NCBI RefSeq assembly: GCF_028598555.1 | Contig: NZ_JAQRFN010000007.1 | Location: 1 to 64,000 of the forward strand | Length of the DNA stretch: 64,000 bases | Reading direction: 5' to 3' | DNA from: Xenorhabdus anantnagensis | GTDB lineage: Bacteria > Pseudomonadota > Gammaproteobacteria > Enterobacterales > Enterobacteriaceae | In this document: positions 50,605-60,541 of the stretch, in pieces | Layout: the number at the start of each line of letters is the position of its first letter | Numbering within the stretch: the stretch's first letter is position 1 | Notes under the pieces: generated by a model | What the model was told of the DNA's origin: nothing | The model's input: the letters and a program-made list of their open reading frames with translations, nothing else | The model's database searches: none | Program-made: the position numbers and the translations under genes

Positions 50605-51121
50605 GACTTACTCCTCGCTCTCATTGTCATTTTATATACCCGGCTGTCTGCACCCGGTAACGATCATCGAAAACGATCATCCAAAAACAATCACCTAAAA
50701 CAATCATCAAGGGTGCCAGGTCAGAGGATTTTGCTCGCATAACATTAGAATTATGCCCAGCTTCGGGCGCTTAGCATACCAAAATTTGAATGGCATGTTA
50801 ATTCATTCACATAAAATCAACATTGAACAATAATAAAATGCTAGATAAATATGCATAAAGAGAGTATTAAGGTTTTAAATGCTATTTGTTGCTATTTCAG
50901 TCTAAAAATTTCTTAATTTCTATCGGAATTTTTATGGAATGCGCGGATTTTCTATACTGTCTAACTGCCTATGCTGCGTTTTCTTTTAACCGAGTTTCTA
51001 ATCATAGTACACAACTCAAAAATCTTTCAATATCAACAAATCAGCAACACTTCATATTGTATCTAAATAAAGCAGGGGGCATTTCAACGCTGAGGCTAAC
51101 ATCATTTAAAAGGATATCATT
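50605..51121. other. Intergenic region acnB - GNAT-like gene, with a short tandem repeat
   Basis: About 515 bases. Near 50660-50708 there are four degenerate 13-14-bp units (ACGATCATCGAAA, ACGATCATCCAAAA, ACAATCACCTAAA, ACAATCATCAAGG) just upstream of acnB. The remainder is AT-rich and holds both promoters. No gene is supported. Confidence 0.5.
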
Positions 51122-51814
51122 ATGCCCAAGAGAGAAGAACTTGAGGCTACAGCAAGAGCTAGAGCTGATTATCATTCTGCAATGATTATGGAGGAAAAAC
51201 TTTACCTTGAATATCAAGCCAAAATTAAGGAAGTGAGTCAACATGGTATGCTATCTGCACTTAACGAACTTCAGAGAAACGAATCTAGTTGGTATTATGA
51301 GCCTATAATAGGGACAATGTCGATTAGCAATAGGCATGCCACATTCATCAAGACTTGTGACTCCATAAAAAAAATCTTTAATGACATAAGTGTCACTGGG
51401 GGTCTACAAAACTATCGCCATTTTATTTGTTCATGTTCAGTTACAGCGAAAGCCGTTGGGATCATAATATTGAGTCCTGCCAAATCTAATCTATCTGATA
51501 ATGACGTTGACCAAATATCATTCATAGTAACTTATCCTAACGGTTATGGTTATGGTGGCCTGCTTATTCAACATGTGATCAATATATCCCTCACCCTAGG
51601 CCATCAAGGTATATTAGAAGTTAAAGCAGAACGTGATGCCGAAATTTTTTACCAAAAATTAGGCTTTGTTGTTATTAATGATGATTTTTTTGATTTGAAA
51701 CCGATGAAATTAACCCCAGCTGATAGCAATAAATGGCATCAAATCAACGGAGAATATCAACTTAAAAGAATCCCTCGTCCACATAATTCGAGTTGGCGAT
51801 GTCATTTACTGTAG
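51122..51814 (+). CDS. GNAT-like acetyltransferase domain protein, orphan
   Basis: A 230-residue protein that I do not recognise as a named family. The centre looks like a GNAT fold: beta4 and the acetyl-CoA loop FIVTYPNGYGYGGLLIQHVI, then ILEVKAERDAEIFYQKLGF (motif B). The canonical Q/RxxGxG/A is replaced by NGYGYGG, so CoA binding is plausible but not assured. A helical N-terminal extension of about 60 residues is unusual. It is AT-rich and sits alone between acnB and lpd, where E. coli has yacH, which suggests acquisition. Confidence 0.55.
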   Translation: MPKREELEATARARADYHSAMIMEEKLYLEYQAKIKEVSQHGMLSALNELQRNESSWYYEPIIGTMSISNRHATFIKTCDSIKKIFNDISVTGGLQNYRHFICSCSVTAKAVGIIILSPAKSNLSDNDVDQISFIVTYPNGYGYGGLLIQHVINISLTLGHQGILEVKAERDAEIFYQKLGFVVINDDFFDLKPMKLTPADSNKWHQINGEYQLKRIPRPHNSSWRCHLL

Positions 51815-51862
51815 TTTCAATCGAGTTTTTTATGGAAAAGCACGATAGCAGTTATCAAATAA

Positions 51863-51890
51863 AAACGGCTTTCCAATTGGAAAGCCGTTT
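51863..51890. terminator. Bidirectional terminator between GNAT-like gene and lpd
   Basis: Perfect palindrome with 14-base arms (AAACGGCTTTCCAA and its complement), flanked by A and T runs. It can serve both the rightward GNAT-like gene and the leftward lpd. Confidence 0.85.
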
Positions 51891-51935
51891 AAAATTTTGC
51901 TTAAGCTATATTAAGCTATAACAAGAACTAAAGAA

Positions 51936-53363
51936 TTATTTCTTTTTCTTTGCCTTAGGGTTTGGCAAATCAGTAATGCTGCCTTCGTAAATTTCCGCAG
52001 CCATACCGATTGATTCGTACAGAGTTGGGTGAGCATGGATAGTCAGAGCGATATCTTCTGCGTCACAGCCCATTTCGATAGCCAGACCGATTTCACCCAG
52101 CAGTTCACCGCCGTTAGTACCAACAATAGCACCACCGATAATACGGTTAGATTCTTTATCGAAAATCAGCTTGGTCATACCATCTGAACAGTCAGATGCA
52201 ATTGCACGACCAGATGCTGCCCATGGGAAAGTTGCAGTTTCGTAGCTGATGCCTTTTTCTTTCGCTTCTTTCTCAGTCAGACCAACCCATGCCACTTCTG
52301 GTTCAGTGTAAGCAATGGATGGGATAACTTTTGGATCGAAGTAATGTTTCTTGCCAGAAATAACTTCAGCAGCAACGTGACCTTCGTGGACACCTTTGTG
52401 CGCCAGCATTGGCTGACCAACGATATCACCGATAGCAAAGATGTGAGGTACGTTAGTACGCATTTGTTTATCCACATGGATAAAGCCGCGCTCATCAACT
52501 TCTACACCAGCTTTACCTGCATCCAGCAGTTTACCGTTTGGTACACGACCGATAGCAACCAGAACTGCGTCATAGCGCTGTGGTTCAGCAGGGGCTTTCT
52601 TGCCTTCCATTGTTACGTAGATGCCATCTTCTTTAGCTTCTACCGCTGTCACTTTAGTTTCCAGCATCAGGTTGAATTTCTTGCTGACGCGCTTAGTGAA
52701 CACTTTAACAATGTCTTTGTCCGCAGCAGGAATAACCTGATCGAACATTTCTACCACATCAATCTGGGAACCCAGAGCATGATAAACAGTACCCATTTCC
52801 AGACCGATAATACCGCCGCCCATTACCAACAGGCGTCCCGGAACAGTTTTCAGTTCCAGTGCATCGGTAGAATCCCATACGCGAGGATCATTATGTGGAA
52901 TGAATGGCAGCTGAATTGGGCGTGAACCCGCTGCGATAATGGCATTATCAAAATTAATCGTTGTTGCGCCGTTTTCGCCTTCAACTACCAGAGTGTTAGC
53001 ACCTGTAAATTTACCAACACCATTAACAACGTTAACTTTACGGCCTTTAGCCATGCCGCCCAGACCACCTGTCAGCTGGGAAATAACTTTTTCTTTCCAC
53101 AGGCGGATCTTATCGATATCAGTTTGTGGCTCACCAAACACGATACCGTGCTGTGCCAGTGCTTTTGCTTCTTCAATTACTTTTGCAACATGAAGCAGCG
53201 CCTTGGATGGGATACAACCAACATTAAGACAAACACCACCCAAAGTAGAGTAACGTTCAACCAGAACAGTATCCAAACCTAAGTCTGCACAACGGAAAGC
53301 AGCAGAATACCCTGCTGGGCCTGCTCCAAGCACCACTACCTGGGCTTTAATTTCAGTACTCAT
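51936..53363 (-). CDS. lpd: Dihydrolipoamide dehydrogenase, E3
   Basis: FAD enzyme that re-oxidises dihydrolipoyl groups for pyruvate and 2-oxoglutarate dehydrogenases and glycine cleavage. The redox disulfide GGVCLNVGCIPSKAL and the C-terminal HAHPTLYE catalytic His-Glu pair are intact, 475 residues. Of two adjacent ATGs the second (53363) matches the family start MSTEIK. It is separated from aceF by about 200 bases with a hairpin. Confidence 0.98.
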   Translation of the reverse strand: MSTEIKAQVVVLGAGPAGYSAAFRCADLGLDTVLVERYSTLGGVCLNVGCIPSKALLHVAKVIEEAKALAQHGIVFGEPQTDIDKIRLWKEKVISQLTGGLGGMAKGRKVNVVNGVGKFTGANTLVVEGENGATTINFDNAIIAAGSRPIQLPFIPHNDPRVWDSTDALELKTVPGRLLVMGGGIIGLEMGTVYHALGSQIDVVEMFDQVIPAADKDIVKVFTKRVSKKFNLMLETKVTAVEAKEDGIYVTMEGKKAPAEPQRYDAVLVAIGRVPNGKLLDAGKAGVEVDERGFIHVDKQMRTNVPHIFAIGDIVGQPMLAHKGVHEGHVAAEVISGKKHYFDPKVIPSIAYTEPEVAWVGLTEKEAKEKGISYETATFPWAASGRAIASDCSDGMTKLIFDKESNRIIGGAIVGTNGGELLGEIGLAIEMGCDAEDIALTIHAHPTLYESIGMAAEIYEGSITDLPNPKAKKKK

Positions 53364-53539
53364 CATGACCTCTTAATTGTTTGTCCGGCGGGTCAGACGA
53401 AAAAAAACCATATTCCACCGGGACGTACACACCGCGAGCAGTTTACAGAATTGTAAATAACCTGAAAAGCGCGTTAACGTGACAGAAATCCCAACCTGCC
53501 AGATACAAGAAGAAAATATCTGTCACGATAGTAATCATT

Positions 53540-53561
53540 AGGCCGGTAAATATACCGGCCT
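53540..53561 (-). terminator. Hairpin between aceF and lpd
   Basis: Perfect 9-bp stem AGGCCGGTA / TACCGGCCT with a short loop just after the aceF stop. It lacks a T-run, so it may mark an mRNA 3' end or partial stop before lpd rather than a full terminator. Confidence 0.55.
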
Positions 53562-53566
53562 TTGAA

Positions 53567-55423
53567 TTACATCACCAAACGGCGGATATCGCTCATAAAT
53601 TGATTAATATAAGTGATGAAGCGCGCACCATCTGCTCCATCGATCACACGGTGATCGAAAGACAAAGACATAGGCAGAATCAGACGAGGAACGAATTCCT
53701 TGCCATTCCAGACTGGTTTCATGGAAGAACGAGACAGACCCATGATTGCCACTTCTGGCGCATTTACAATTGGTGCAAAACCGGTAGTACCGATACCACC
53801 CAGGCTGGAGATGGTAAAGCAGCCACCCTGCATGTCGGAAGCCGTCAATTTACCAGCACGAGCTTTCTTGGAAACTTCAGCCAATTCTCTGGACAGTTCC
53901 ATGATGCCTTTTTTGTTGACATCCTTGAATACAGGAACAACCAGACCGTTAGGTGTATCAACCGCGATACCGATGTTGACATACTTTTTCAGGATCAGCT
54001 TCTGACCATCTTCAGAAATGGAGCTGTTAAAGCGAGGCATTGCTTCCAGTGCTTTCGCGGCTGCTTTCATCACGAATACCAGCGGAGTGATCTTCACGCC
54101 CAGCTGTTTCTTCTCAGCTTCTTTGTTCTGTTGTTTACGGAACTCTTCAACTTCAGTGATATCCGCTTCATCGAACAGGTTAACGTGAGGGATCATGACC
54201 CAGTTACGGCTCAGGTTAGCACCGGAGATTTTCTGGATGCGGCTCATTTCAACTTCTTCGATTTCACCGAACTTGCTGAAATCAACTTTCGGCCAAGGCA
54301 ACATGCCAGGCAAACCACCGCCCGCAGCAGCAGGAGCTGCTTCTGCACGTTTGATAGCATCTTTCACGTAAGTTTGAACGTCTTCACGCAGGATGCGACC
54401 TTTACGGCCAGTACCTTTAACTTTAGCCAGATTTACGCCAAATTCACGTGCCAGACGACGGATCACTGGAGTTGCATGAACATAAGCGTCATTTTCTGCA
54501 AATTCGCTTTTGCCTTCTGCTGGCTTGCTTGCTGCTGGAGCTGGTGCTGCTTTCGCAGGTTCAGCCGCAGGAGCTGGAGCTGGAGCCGCCGCCGCAGGTG
54601 CTGCACCCGCAACTTCGAATACCATGATCAAAGAGCCGGTTTTGACTTTATCGCCAGCGGCAATTTTGATCTCTTTCACAGTACCCGCGAACGGTGCAGG
54701 AACTTCCATAGAAGCCTTGTCACCTTCAACCGTGATCAGTGACTGCTCTTCAGCGATGGTATCACCCACTTTTACCATGATTTCGGTAACTTCAACTTCG
54801 TCACCACCGATATCCGGTACGTTCACTTCTTTTGCCGCAGATGCTACAGGCGCTGCTGGAGCCGCTGCCACAGATGCTACAGGTGCTGCACCAGAACCCG
54901 CAACTTCGAATACCATGATCAAAGAGCCGGTTTTGACTTTATCGCCAGCGGCAATTTTGATCTCTTTCACAGTACCCGCGAATGGTGCAGGAACTTCCAT
55001 AGAAGCCTTGTCACCTTCAACTGTGATCAGTGACTGCTCTTCAGTGATGGTATCACCCACTTTTACCATGATTTCGGTAACTTCAACTTCATCGTCACCG
55101 ATATCTGGTACGTTCACTTCTTTGCTTTCGGCTGCTGCTGGTGCCGCCGCTGGCGCTGCTTGCTGTACAGGTGCAGCTTCTGTTGCACCGTTTGCGGATT
55201 CAAAAATCATGATCAGTTTGCCAGTTTCAACTTTATCGCCAGCCGCAACTTTAATTTCTTTAACTACACCCGCCTGTGGAGATGGGACTTCCATAGAAGC
55301 CTTGTCACCTTCAACCGTGATCAGCGACTGCTCTACTTCAACTGTGTCACCTACTTTCACCAGAATCTCGGTAACTTCAACTTCATCTGCACCAATATCA
55401 GGTACGTTAATTTCGATAGACAT
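53567..55423 (-). CDS. aceF: Dihydrolipoamide acetyltransferase, E2 of pyruvate dehydrogenase
   Basis: Core of the pyruvate dehydrogenase complex, 618 residues. Three N-terminal lipoyl domains are present, each with [10 protein letters not shown] around the lipoyl lysine, joined by Ala/Pro linkers; then the peripheral-subunit binding domain ([24 protein letters not shown]) and the catalytic domain ending with [14 protein letters not shown]. Lipoyl domains 2 and 3 are almost identical in DNA. It lies 13 bases after aceE. Confidence 0.98.
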   Translation of the reverse strand: MSIEINVPDIGADEVEVTEILVKVGDTVEVEQSLITVEGDKASMEVPSPQAGVVKEIKVAAGDKVETGKLIMIFESANGATEAAPVQQAAPAAAPAAAESKEVNVPDIGDDEVEVTEIMVKVGDTITEEQSLITVEGDKASMEVPAPFAGTVKEIKIAAGDKVKTGSLIMVFEVAGSGAAPVASVAAAPAAPVASAAKEVNVPDIGGDEVEVTEIMVKVGDTIAEEQSLITVEGDKASMEVPAPFAGTVKEIKIAAGDKVKTGSLIMVFEVAGAAPAAAAPAPAPAAEPAKAAPAPAASKPAEGKSEFAENDAYVHATPVIRRLAREFGVNLAKVKGTGRKGRILREDVQTYVKDAIKRAEAAPAAAGGGLPGMLPWPKVDFSKFGEIEEVEMSRIQKISGANLSRNWVMIPHVNLFDEADITEVEEFRKQQNKEAEKKQLGVKITPLVFVMKAAAKALEAMPRFNSSISEDGQKLILKKYVNIGIAVDTPNGLVVPVFKDVNKKGIMELSRELAEVSKKARAGKLTASDMQGGCFTISSLGGIGTTGFAPIVNAPEVAIMGLSRSSMKPVWNGKEFVPRLILPMSLSFDHRVIDGADGARFITYINQFMSDIRRLVM

Positions 55424-55436
55424 TAATCTTTACCTC

Positions 55437-58100
55437 TTATGCCAGACGTGGGTTAGCTTTTTCTGGGTTGATGTTGTATTTCTTAATAGCTTCTTCAACG
55501 ACTTTTACATCAACTTCGCCACGTTTAGCCAATTCACCCAGAGCCGCCACAACCACATAAGAAGCATCAACTTCAAAGTGGTGACGCAGGTTTTCACGGC
55601 TGTCAGAACGACCGAAACCGTCAGTACCCAATACACGATAGTCACTTGCAGGAACGAAGTTACGTACTTGTTCTGCAAACAGTTTCATGTAGTCAGTAGA
55701 AGCAACTGCTGGAGTTTCATTCATGATCTGAGCAATATAAGGAACACGAGGTTCTTCTAATGGATGTAGCATGTTCCAACGTTCACAATCCTGACCATCA
55801 CGAGCCAGTTCAGTGAAGGAAGTTACGCTGTATACATCGGAACCGATGCCGTATTCAGCGGACAAGATCTTCGCTGCTTCACGAACATGACGCAGGATAG
55901 AGCCTGAACCCAGTAACTGAACTTTACCTTTCGCGCCTTCCAAGACTTCCAGTTTGTAGATACCTTTACGGATACCTTCTTCAGCGCCTTCAGGCATTGC
56001 TGGCATGTGGTAGTTTTCGTTCAGTGTGGTGATGTAGTAGTAGATGTTCTCTTGTTTCTCACCATACATACGCTCCAAACCATCATGCATGATAACAGCA
56101 ACTTCATAAGCGAATGCTGGATCATAAGAGATACAGTTAGGAATAGTCAGAGACTGAATATGGCTATGGCCATCTTCGTGCTGCAAACCTTCACCGTTCA
56201 GAGTTGTACGACCAGAAGTACCACCAACCAAGAAGCCACGAGCTTGCTGGTCACCCGCTGCCCAGCACAGATCACCGATACGCTGGAATCCGAACATGGA
56301 GTAGTAGATGTAGAATGGGATCATTGGCAGGTTGTTGGTGCTGTAAGACGTTGCAGCAGCCAGCCAAGATGAAGCAGCACCCAGTTCGTTGATACCTTCT
56401 TGCAGGATCTGGCCTTTAGAATCTTCTTTATAGTATGCAACCTGCTCACGATCCTGCGGAGTATACTGCTGACCATTCGGGCTGTAGATACCGATTTGAC
56501 GGAACAGACCTTCCATACCGAAAGTACGTGCTTCGTCAGCAATGATTGGAACCAGACGATCTTTGATCGACTTGTTCTTCAGCATGACGTTCAATGCACG
56601 AACGAAAGCGATAGTGGTAGAAATTTCTTTGGATTGTTCTTCCAGCAGAGAGCTGAAGTCTTCCAGAGCTGGGATTTCCAGTTTGTCGTCGAAGTTAACG
56701 CGACGGCTTGGCAGGTAACCACCCAGTGCATTACGACGCTCATGCAGGTATTTGGATTCTTCAGAATCTTTGTCGAAAGTCACGTATGGCAGGCTTTCGA
56801 TCTGCTCATCAGATACAGGTACATTGAAACGATCACGGAATTGACGAACGCCTTCCATGTTCATTTTCTTAACCTGGTGAGCAATGTTTTTACCCTCAGC
56901 GGTATCACCCATGCCGTAACCTTTGATAGTCTGAGCCAAGATTACAGTTGGTTTACCCGTAGTTTCCTGCGCTTTTTTCAGTGCAGCGTAAACTTTCTTC
57001 GGATCATGACCACCACGGTTCAGAGCCCAAATTTCGTCATCAGTCATATCTTTGACCAATGCCGCAGTTTCTGGGTAACGACCGAAGAAGTGCTCACGAA
57101 CATAAGCGCCATCTTTGGACTTGAATGTTTGATAGTCGCCGTCCAGCGTTTCGTTCATCAATTGAACCAGTTTACCGCTGGTGTCTTTACGCAGCAGTTC
57201 GTCCCAACGCTCACCCCACAGGACTTTCAGTACCTGCCAGCCAGCACCGTCGAAGATACCTTCCAGTTCGTTAACGATTTTGCCGTTACCGGTTACTGGG
57301 CCATCCAGACGCTGCAAGTTACAGTTAATGATGAATACCAAGTTATCCAGTTTTTCACGAGTTGCGATAGTGATCGCACCTTTAGATTCTGGTTCATCCA
57401 TTTCACCGTCGCCCAAGAAAGCGTAAACGGTTTGTTTAGAAGTATTTTTCAGGCCACGGTGCTCCAGATATTTCAGGAACTTAGCCTGATAAATAGCGGA
57501 GATTGGTCCCAGACCCATTGAAACAGTAGGGAACTGCCAGAAATCAGGCATCAGTTTTGGATGCGGGTAAGAAGACAGGCCATTACCCCCGATTTCCTGA
57601 CGGAAATTATTCATCTGTTCTTCAGTCAGACGACCTTCAAGGAATGCACGTGCATAAACGCCCGGAGAAATGTGGCCCTGGAAGTATACCAAGTCACCAC
57701 CGTCATTTTCGCTGCGAGCACGGAAGAAGTGGTTAAAACAAACGTCATAAACAGTAGCGGAAGACTGGAATGAAGCCATGTGGCCACCCAGTTCCAGATC
57801 TTTTTTGGATGCACGCAGAACGGTCATCACTGCATTCCAGCGAATAGCAGAGCGGATACGGCGCTCCAAATTCAGGTTGCCGGGGTAAGCAGGCTCATCC
57901 TCAACAGGAATAGTGTTGATGTAATCACGGCTTGCAATACCTGCAGCAACGTTAACGCCACCTTTACGAGCTTCACTCAAAACCTGATCAATCAGGAACT
58001 GAGCACGCTCAACACCTTCTTCACGGATGACCGATTCGATCGCCTGTAACCAATCGCGAGTTTCGATCGGATCCACGTCATTTTTCAAAATATCTGACAT
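55437..58100 (-). CDS. aceE: Pyruvate dehydrogenase E1 component
   Basis: TPP-dependent homodimeric E1 that decarboxylates pyruvate and acetylates the E2 lipoyl groups, 887 residues as in E. coli. The TPP motif is GDGEMDEPESKGA...NCNLQ, and the start is MSDILKNDVDPIETRDWLQ. It is second in the pdhR-aceE-aceF-lpd order. Confidence 0.98.
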   Translation of the reverse strand: MSDILKNDVDPIETRDWLQAIESVIREEGVERAQFLIDQVLSEARKGGVNVAAGIASRDYINTIPVEDEPAYPGNLNLERRIRSAIRWNAVMTVLRASKKDLELGGHMASFQSSATVYDVCFNHFFRARSENDGGDLVYFQGHISPGVYARAFLEGRLTEEQMNNFRQEIGGNGLSSYPHPKLMPDFWQFPTVSMGLGPISAIYQAKFLKYLEHRGLKNTSKQTVYAFLGDGEMDEPESKGAITIATREKLDNLVFIINCNLQRLDGPVTGNGKIVNELEGIFDGAGWQVLKVLWGERWDELLRKDTSGKLVQLMNETLDGDYQTFKSKDGAYVREHFFGRYPETAALVKDMTDDEIWALNRGGHDPKKVYAALKKAQETTGKPTVILAQTIKGYGMGDTAEGKNIAHQVKKMNMEGVRQFRDRFNVPVSDEQIESLPYVTFDKDSEESKYLHERRNALGGYLPSRRVNFDDKLEIPALEDFSSLLEEQSKEISTTIAFVRALNVMLKNKSIKDRLVPIIADEARTFGMEGLFRQIGIYSPNGQQYTPQDREQVAYYKEDSKGQILQEGINELGAASSWLAAATSYSTNNLPMIPFYIYYSMFGFQRIGDLCWAAGDQQARGFLVGGTSGRTTLNGEGLQHEDGHSHIQSLTIPNCISYDPAFAYEVAVIMHDGLERMYGEKQENIYYYITTLNENYHMPAMPEGAEEGIRKGIYKLEVLEGAKGKVQLLGSGSILRHVREAAKILSAEYGIGSDVYSVTSFTELARDGQDCERWNMLHPLEEPRVPYIAQIMNETPAVASTDYMKLFAEQVRNFVPASDYRVLGTDGFGRSDSRENLRHHFEVDASYVVVAALGELAKRGEVDVKVVEEAIKKYNINPEKANPRLA

Positions 58101-58142
58101 GGTGTATTCCTTATCTGTTATCTATTTCTAATGATTGTTGGA

Positions 58143-58199
58143 GCCTATCTTCTGGTCATACCCTTTGACTAAACTGCCTGTTATGACCGGAAGATAGGC
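58143..58199. repeat. 18-bp inverted repeat between pdhR and aceE
   Basis: Arms GCCTATCTTCTGGTCATA (58143-58160) and TATGACCGGAAGATAGGC (58182-58199) pair with one G-T position. In RNA it would be a strong hairpin 42 bases upstream of aceE. It could set the pdhR/aceE transcript ratio or stabilise the aceE 5' end. Confidence 0.7.
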
Positions 58200-58341
58200 C
58201 CTGCTATATGTTGCCGCTAAAACTCTTGGATAAAGAGTTGAGGAACTGTACAAACGCAGCAGTCAGGATCTGTACAGCCAAGTTTAGAACCCACCCCATT
58301 CGGGAATTTGATTTGTCTATGACGCCCCAAGGGACAGGCTC

Positions 58342-59106
58342 TTATTCCTGATGTTGCTGGAGCCGCCTCAATGAACGCTCACGACGAGTATATTCACGAG
58401 TCAGATCCAATAAAACTTCTTCAATAAAGGCTAAGTGGCGATGGGAAGCCTCACGGGCTTTTTCTGGTTCCCTCGCCATAATAGAGCGAAAAATCTCAGC
58501 CCTATGGTCACTCACGGCTGCCAACATTTCTTTACGGGTATAGATGACTTCAAAATTGCGCCTGATATTTTGCTCTAACATCGGGATCATGCAGCGCAAC
58601 AAATGTAGCAATACCACATTATGGGCAGCTTCTGTGACAACAAGCTGATATTGCAGGACAGCATCAGATTCCGCATTTACATCGCCACTTTGTTGTGCTT
58701 CTTGGATGGCAAAATGGCTTTGCTCAATGCGTTTGAAATCCTCATCAGTTCCCCTTAGGGCTGCATAGTAAGCAGCAATCCCCTCTAAAGCATGGCGTGC
58801 TTCAAGAAGATCGAACTGGGATTCTTGATTCTCTGCAATAAGTTGGGCAAGTGGGTCGCTGAAACTTTGCCACAGATTATTCTGCACGAAAGTTCCTCCC
58901 CCTTGACGACGGAAAAGAAAGCCTTTGGCTTCCAGTTTTTGAATGGCTTCGCGCAATGAAGGACGTGATACTTCAAACTGCTTTGCCAGCTCACGCTCAG
59001 GCAGCAGCTTTTCTCCCGGGCGTAGCGAGCCTTCGAGAATGAGCTGTTCAAGACGCTGCTCAATCACATCTGATAACTTTGGTTGGCGAATTTTGCTATA
59101 GGCCAT
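58342..59106 (-). CDS. pdhR: Pyruvate dehydrogenase complex repressor PdhR
   Basis: GntR-family (FadR subfamily) regulator that responds to pyruvate and represses the pdhR-aceEF-lpd operon. The 254 residues show the winged helix ([29 protein letters not shown]) and the all-helical FCD ligand domain. A perfect operator lies 110 bases upstream. In E. coli ampE is close upstream of pdhR; here it is 58 kb away. Confidence 0.97.
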   Translation of the reverse strand: MAYSKIRQPKLSDVIEQRLEQLILEGSLRPGEKLLPERELAKQFEVSRPSLREAIQKLEAKGFLFRRQGGGTFVQNNLWQSFSDPLAQLIAENQESQFDLLEARHALEGIAAYYAALRGTDEDFKRIEQSHFAIQEAQQSGDVNAESDAVLQYQLVVTEAAHNVVLLHLLRCMIPMLEQNIRRNFEVIYTRKEMLAAVSDHRAEIFRSIMAREPEKAREASHRHLAFIEEVLLDLTREYTRRERSLRRLQQHQE

Positions 59107-59671
59107 ATCTGCTGTAAGCCATTCAATAAGTAAATGTTGCTTCGGGCTATGCCCAACTCAACTAAGCCTTAGTGACTAAACATTAGTAACTAAACCCTAG
59201 CTAATGGGCTAAAGTAAATTGGTAATACCAATTTAGAATACAGGGTCTTAAAGTAACAAAGTATTCACTAGCTGTCTATAAAGACCTTGGGCTAAATCAT
59301 AAAAAGCTGCAAATTTTAACAAATTATTTTAAATTTTATTAGAAAATTATAACTAAAGGGGATTTTAAAAAGGGAAAAATTAATTGGACTTAACATTTAC
59401 GAAACGCATAAATAGGCAATATTTTTCGTAATATCTCCAAAAAGTGAATAAATACTCAATTTAATGGAGTTTAAATTAAAAAACAGCAAGAAAAGCTTTC
59501 CGAGTGAAGTCTATAAATCATCCAATCTGGTGACTCAAAATAGGCATCCAAAAATCGCAGAGAACCCAGATATCTACCTATAAAAATTCCCACCAATCCC
59601 CTCCTAAGTTAATAAAATGTAACCAGTTGATTTTTGCTTAGTTAGTATGCTCAAATTACTGAGTGTACAAC
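59107..59671. other. pdhR upstream region joining element DNA
   Basis: About 565 AT-rich bases without a gene. The pdhR side holds the PdhR box; the last 80 bases are the upstream sequence of the ParA-like gene, shared with the left window edge (about 78-165). Confidence 0.5.
59217..59233. promoter_or_regulatory. PdhR operator
   Basis: AATTGGTAATACCAATT is a perfect palindrome and an exact fit to the PdhR consensus ATTGGTNNNACCAAT. It lies 111 bases upstream of pdhR, consistent with autoregulation of the operon. Confidence 0.93.
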
Positions 59672-60089
59672 ATGAAAATACTTCCCATCATTTCCCCCAA
59701 AGGCGGCGAAGGTAAATCCACACACGCAGCCAATCTGGCCGGATTTTTTGCTGATGCCGGTCTACAAACTCTCCTGATTGACGCCGATTATTACAACCGA
59801 CATCCAGCGGTATTTTTATCCTGGAATATGAAGCCCCGGCAGGTTTGTATGAACTGCTGATACAGACGGCGGATCTGAGTTAGGCTGACGCGATCATTTC
59901 CCGCTCGGAGATCCGTCACCTCAATATTATTGTCTCCAATGATCCTGATGAACTCCTGCCGACGGCCATGCCTCATGCCCCGGATGGCCGCCTGCGTCTG
60001 CGCAATATCCTGCAACATCCGCGTTTTCATCAATATGACATCATCATTATTGACTCCAAAGGGGCGACTGGGGTGATGACCGAACTGGT
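59672..60089 (+). pseudogene. ParA-like ATPase remnant, frameshifted and cut by IS1
   Basis: The start MKILPIISPKGGEGKSTHAA with the KGGxGKS Walker A is intact. After LLIDADYYNRHP the frame breaks near 59820; the family reading resumes in another frame as YEAPAGLYELL, hits a TAG at 59881, then continues ISRSEIRHLNIIVSNDPDELLP and DIIIIDSKGATGVMTEL up to the IS1 left end at 60090. So it has a frameshift, a stop and an insertion. The related copy at 1-77 appears undamaged in its visible part. Confidence 0.8.
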
Positions 60090-60118
60090 GGTTATGTATT
60101 AAATAGTTAGATCTCTTA

Positions 60119-60541
60119 TTAAAAATAGTTCTCACGCTCAATGAAAGTACCAATCACTTTATCGTGCATTTCCTCTGATTTAGAATACCCTATCGTTTTT
60201 CGATTCAGTCTTTTTATCCGGGTTCGATGCGTTAAATTGTTTCTTTCTAAACGTTGGGTGAATGCCTTCCCTGTCAGGTGTTCTTCTTCTGGGAGGCTGT
60301 CATACACAGCATAATCATCCGTACAATAAAACCGGATATTAAAGGGCGATAAAAGGGTAAGCAGTTTGTCTAATGTTTTCCGGCTGCGATCCCCAAAAAC
60401 AGGCGCCACTATTCGTTTCAGACGGGGTTCCCAAGCATACCAGAGTCCGCGTTGATTTTTCTTGTTCCCCACAAACGCCCATTGCTCATCCATTTCACAG
60501 ATAAGCTGAATGTTATCCCCGTCAAGAGGAAGCGTCGTCAC
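60119..60541 (-). CDS. insB: IS1-family transposase InsB (DDE domain), copy 2
   Basis: A 140-residue catalytic region nearly identical to that of copy 1, with three substitutions that I can see (for example QWAFVGNKKNQRG in place of QWSFVGNKKNQRR). It starts at a GTG inside insA, +1 relative to it. The C-run in the overlap is five rather than six bases. Confidence 0.88.
   Translation of the reverse strand: MTTLPLDGDNIQLICEMDEQWAFVGNKKNQRGLWYAWEPRLKRIVAPVFGDRSRKTLDKLLTLLSPFNIRFYCTDDYAVYDSLPEEEHLTGKAFTQRLERNNLTHRTRIKRLNRKTIGYSKSEEMHDKVIGTFIERENYF

Noticed and set aside
50886-51185. 99-codon frame overlapping the start of the GNAT-like gene
   Set aside because: AT-rich chance frame with no family, running through the promoter region and into a better supported gene.
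53600-54742. 380-codon frame antisense to aceF
   Set aside because: Shadow of a certain gene with no independent start signal or domain.
54510-55760. Long 416-codon frame antisense to aceF
   Set aside because: Low-complexity Ala/Thr/Ser shadow of the lipoyl repeats and linkers of aceF.
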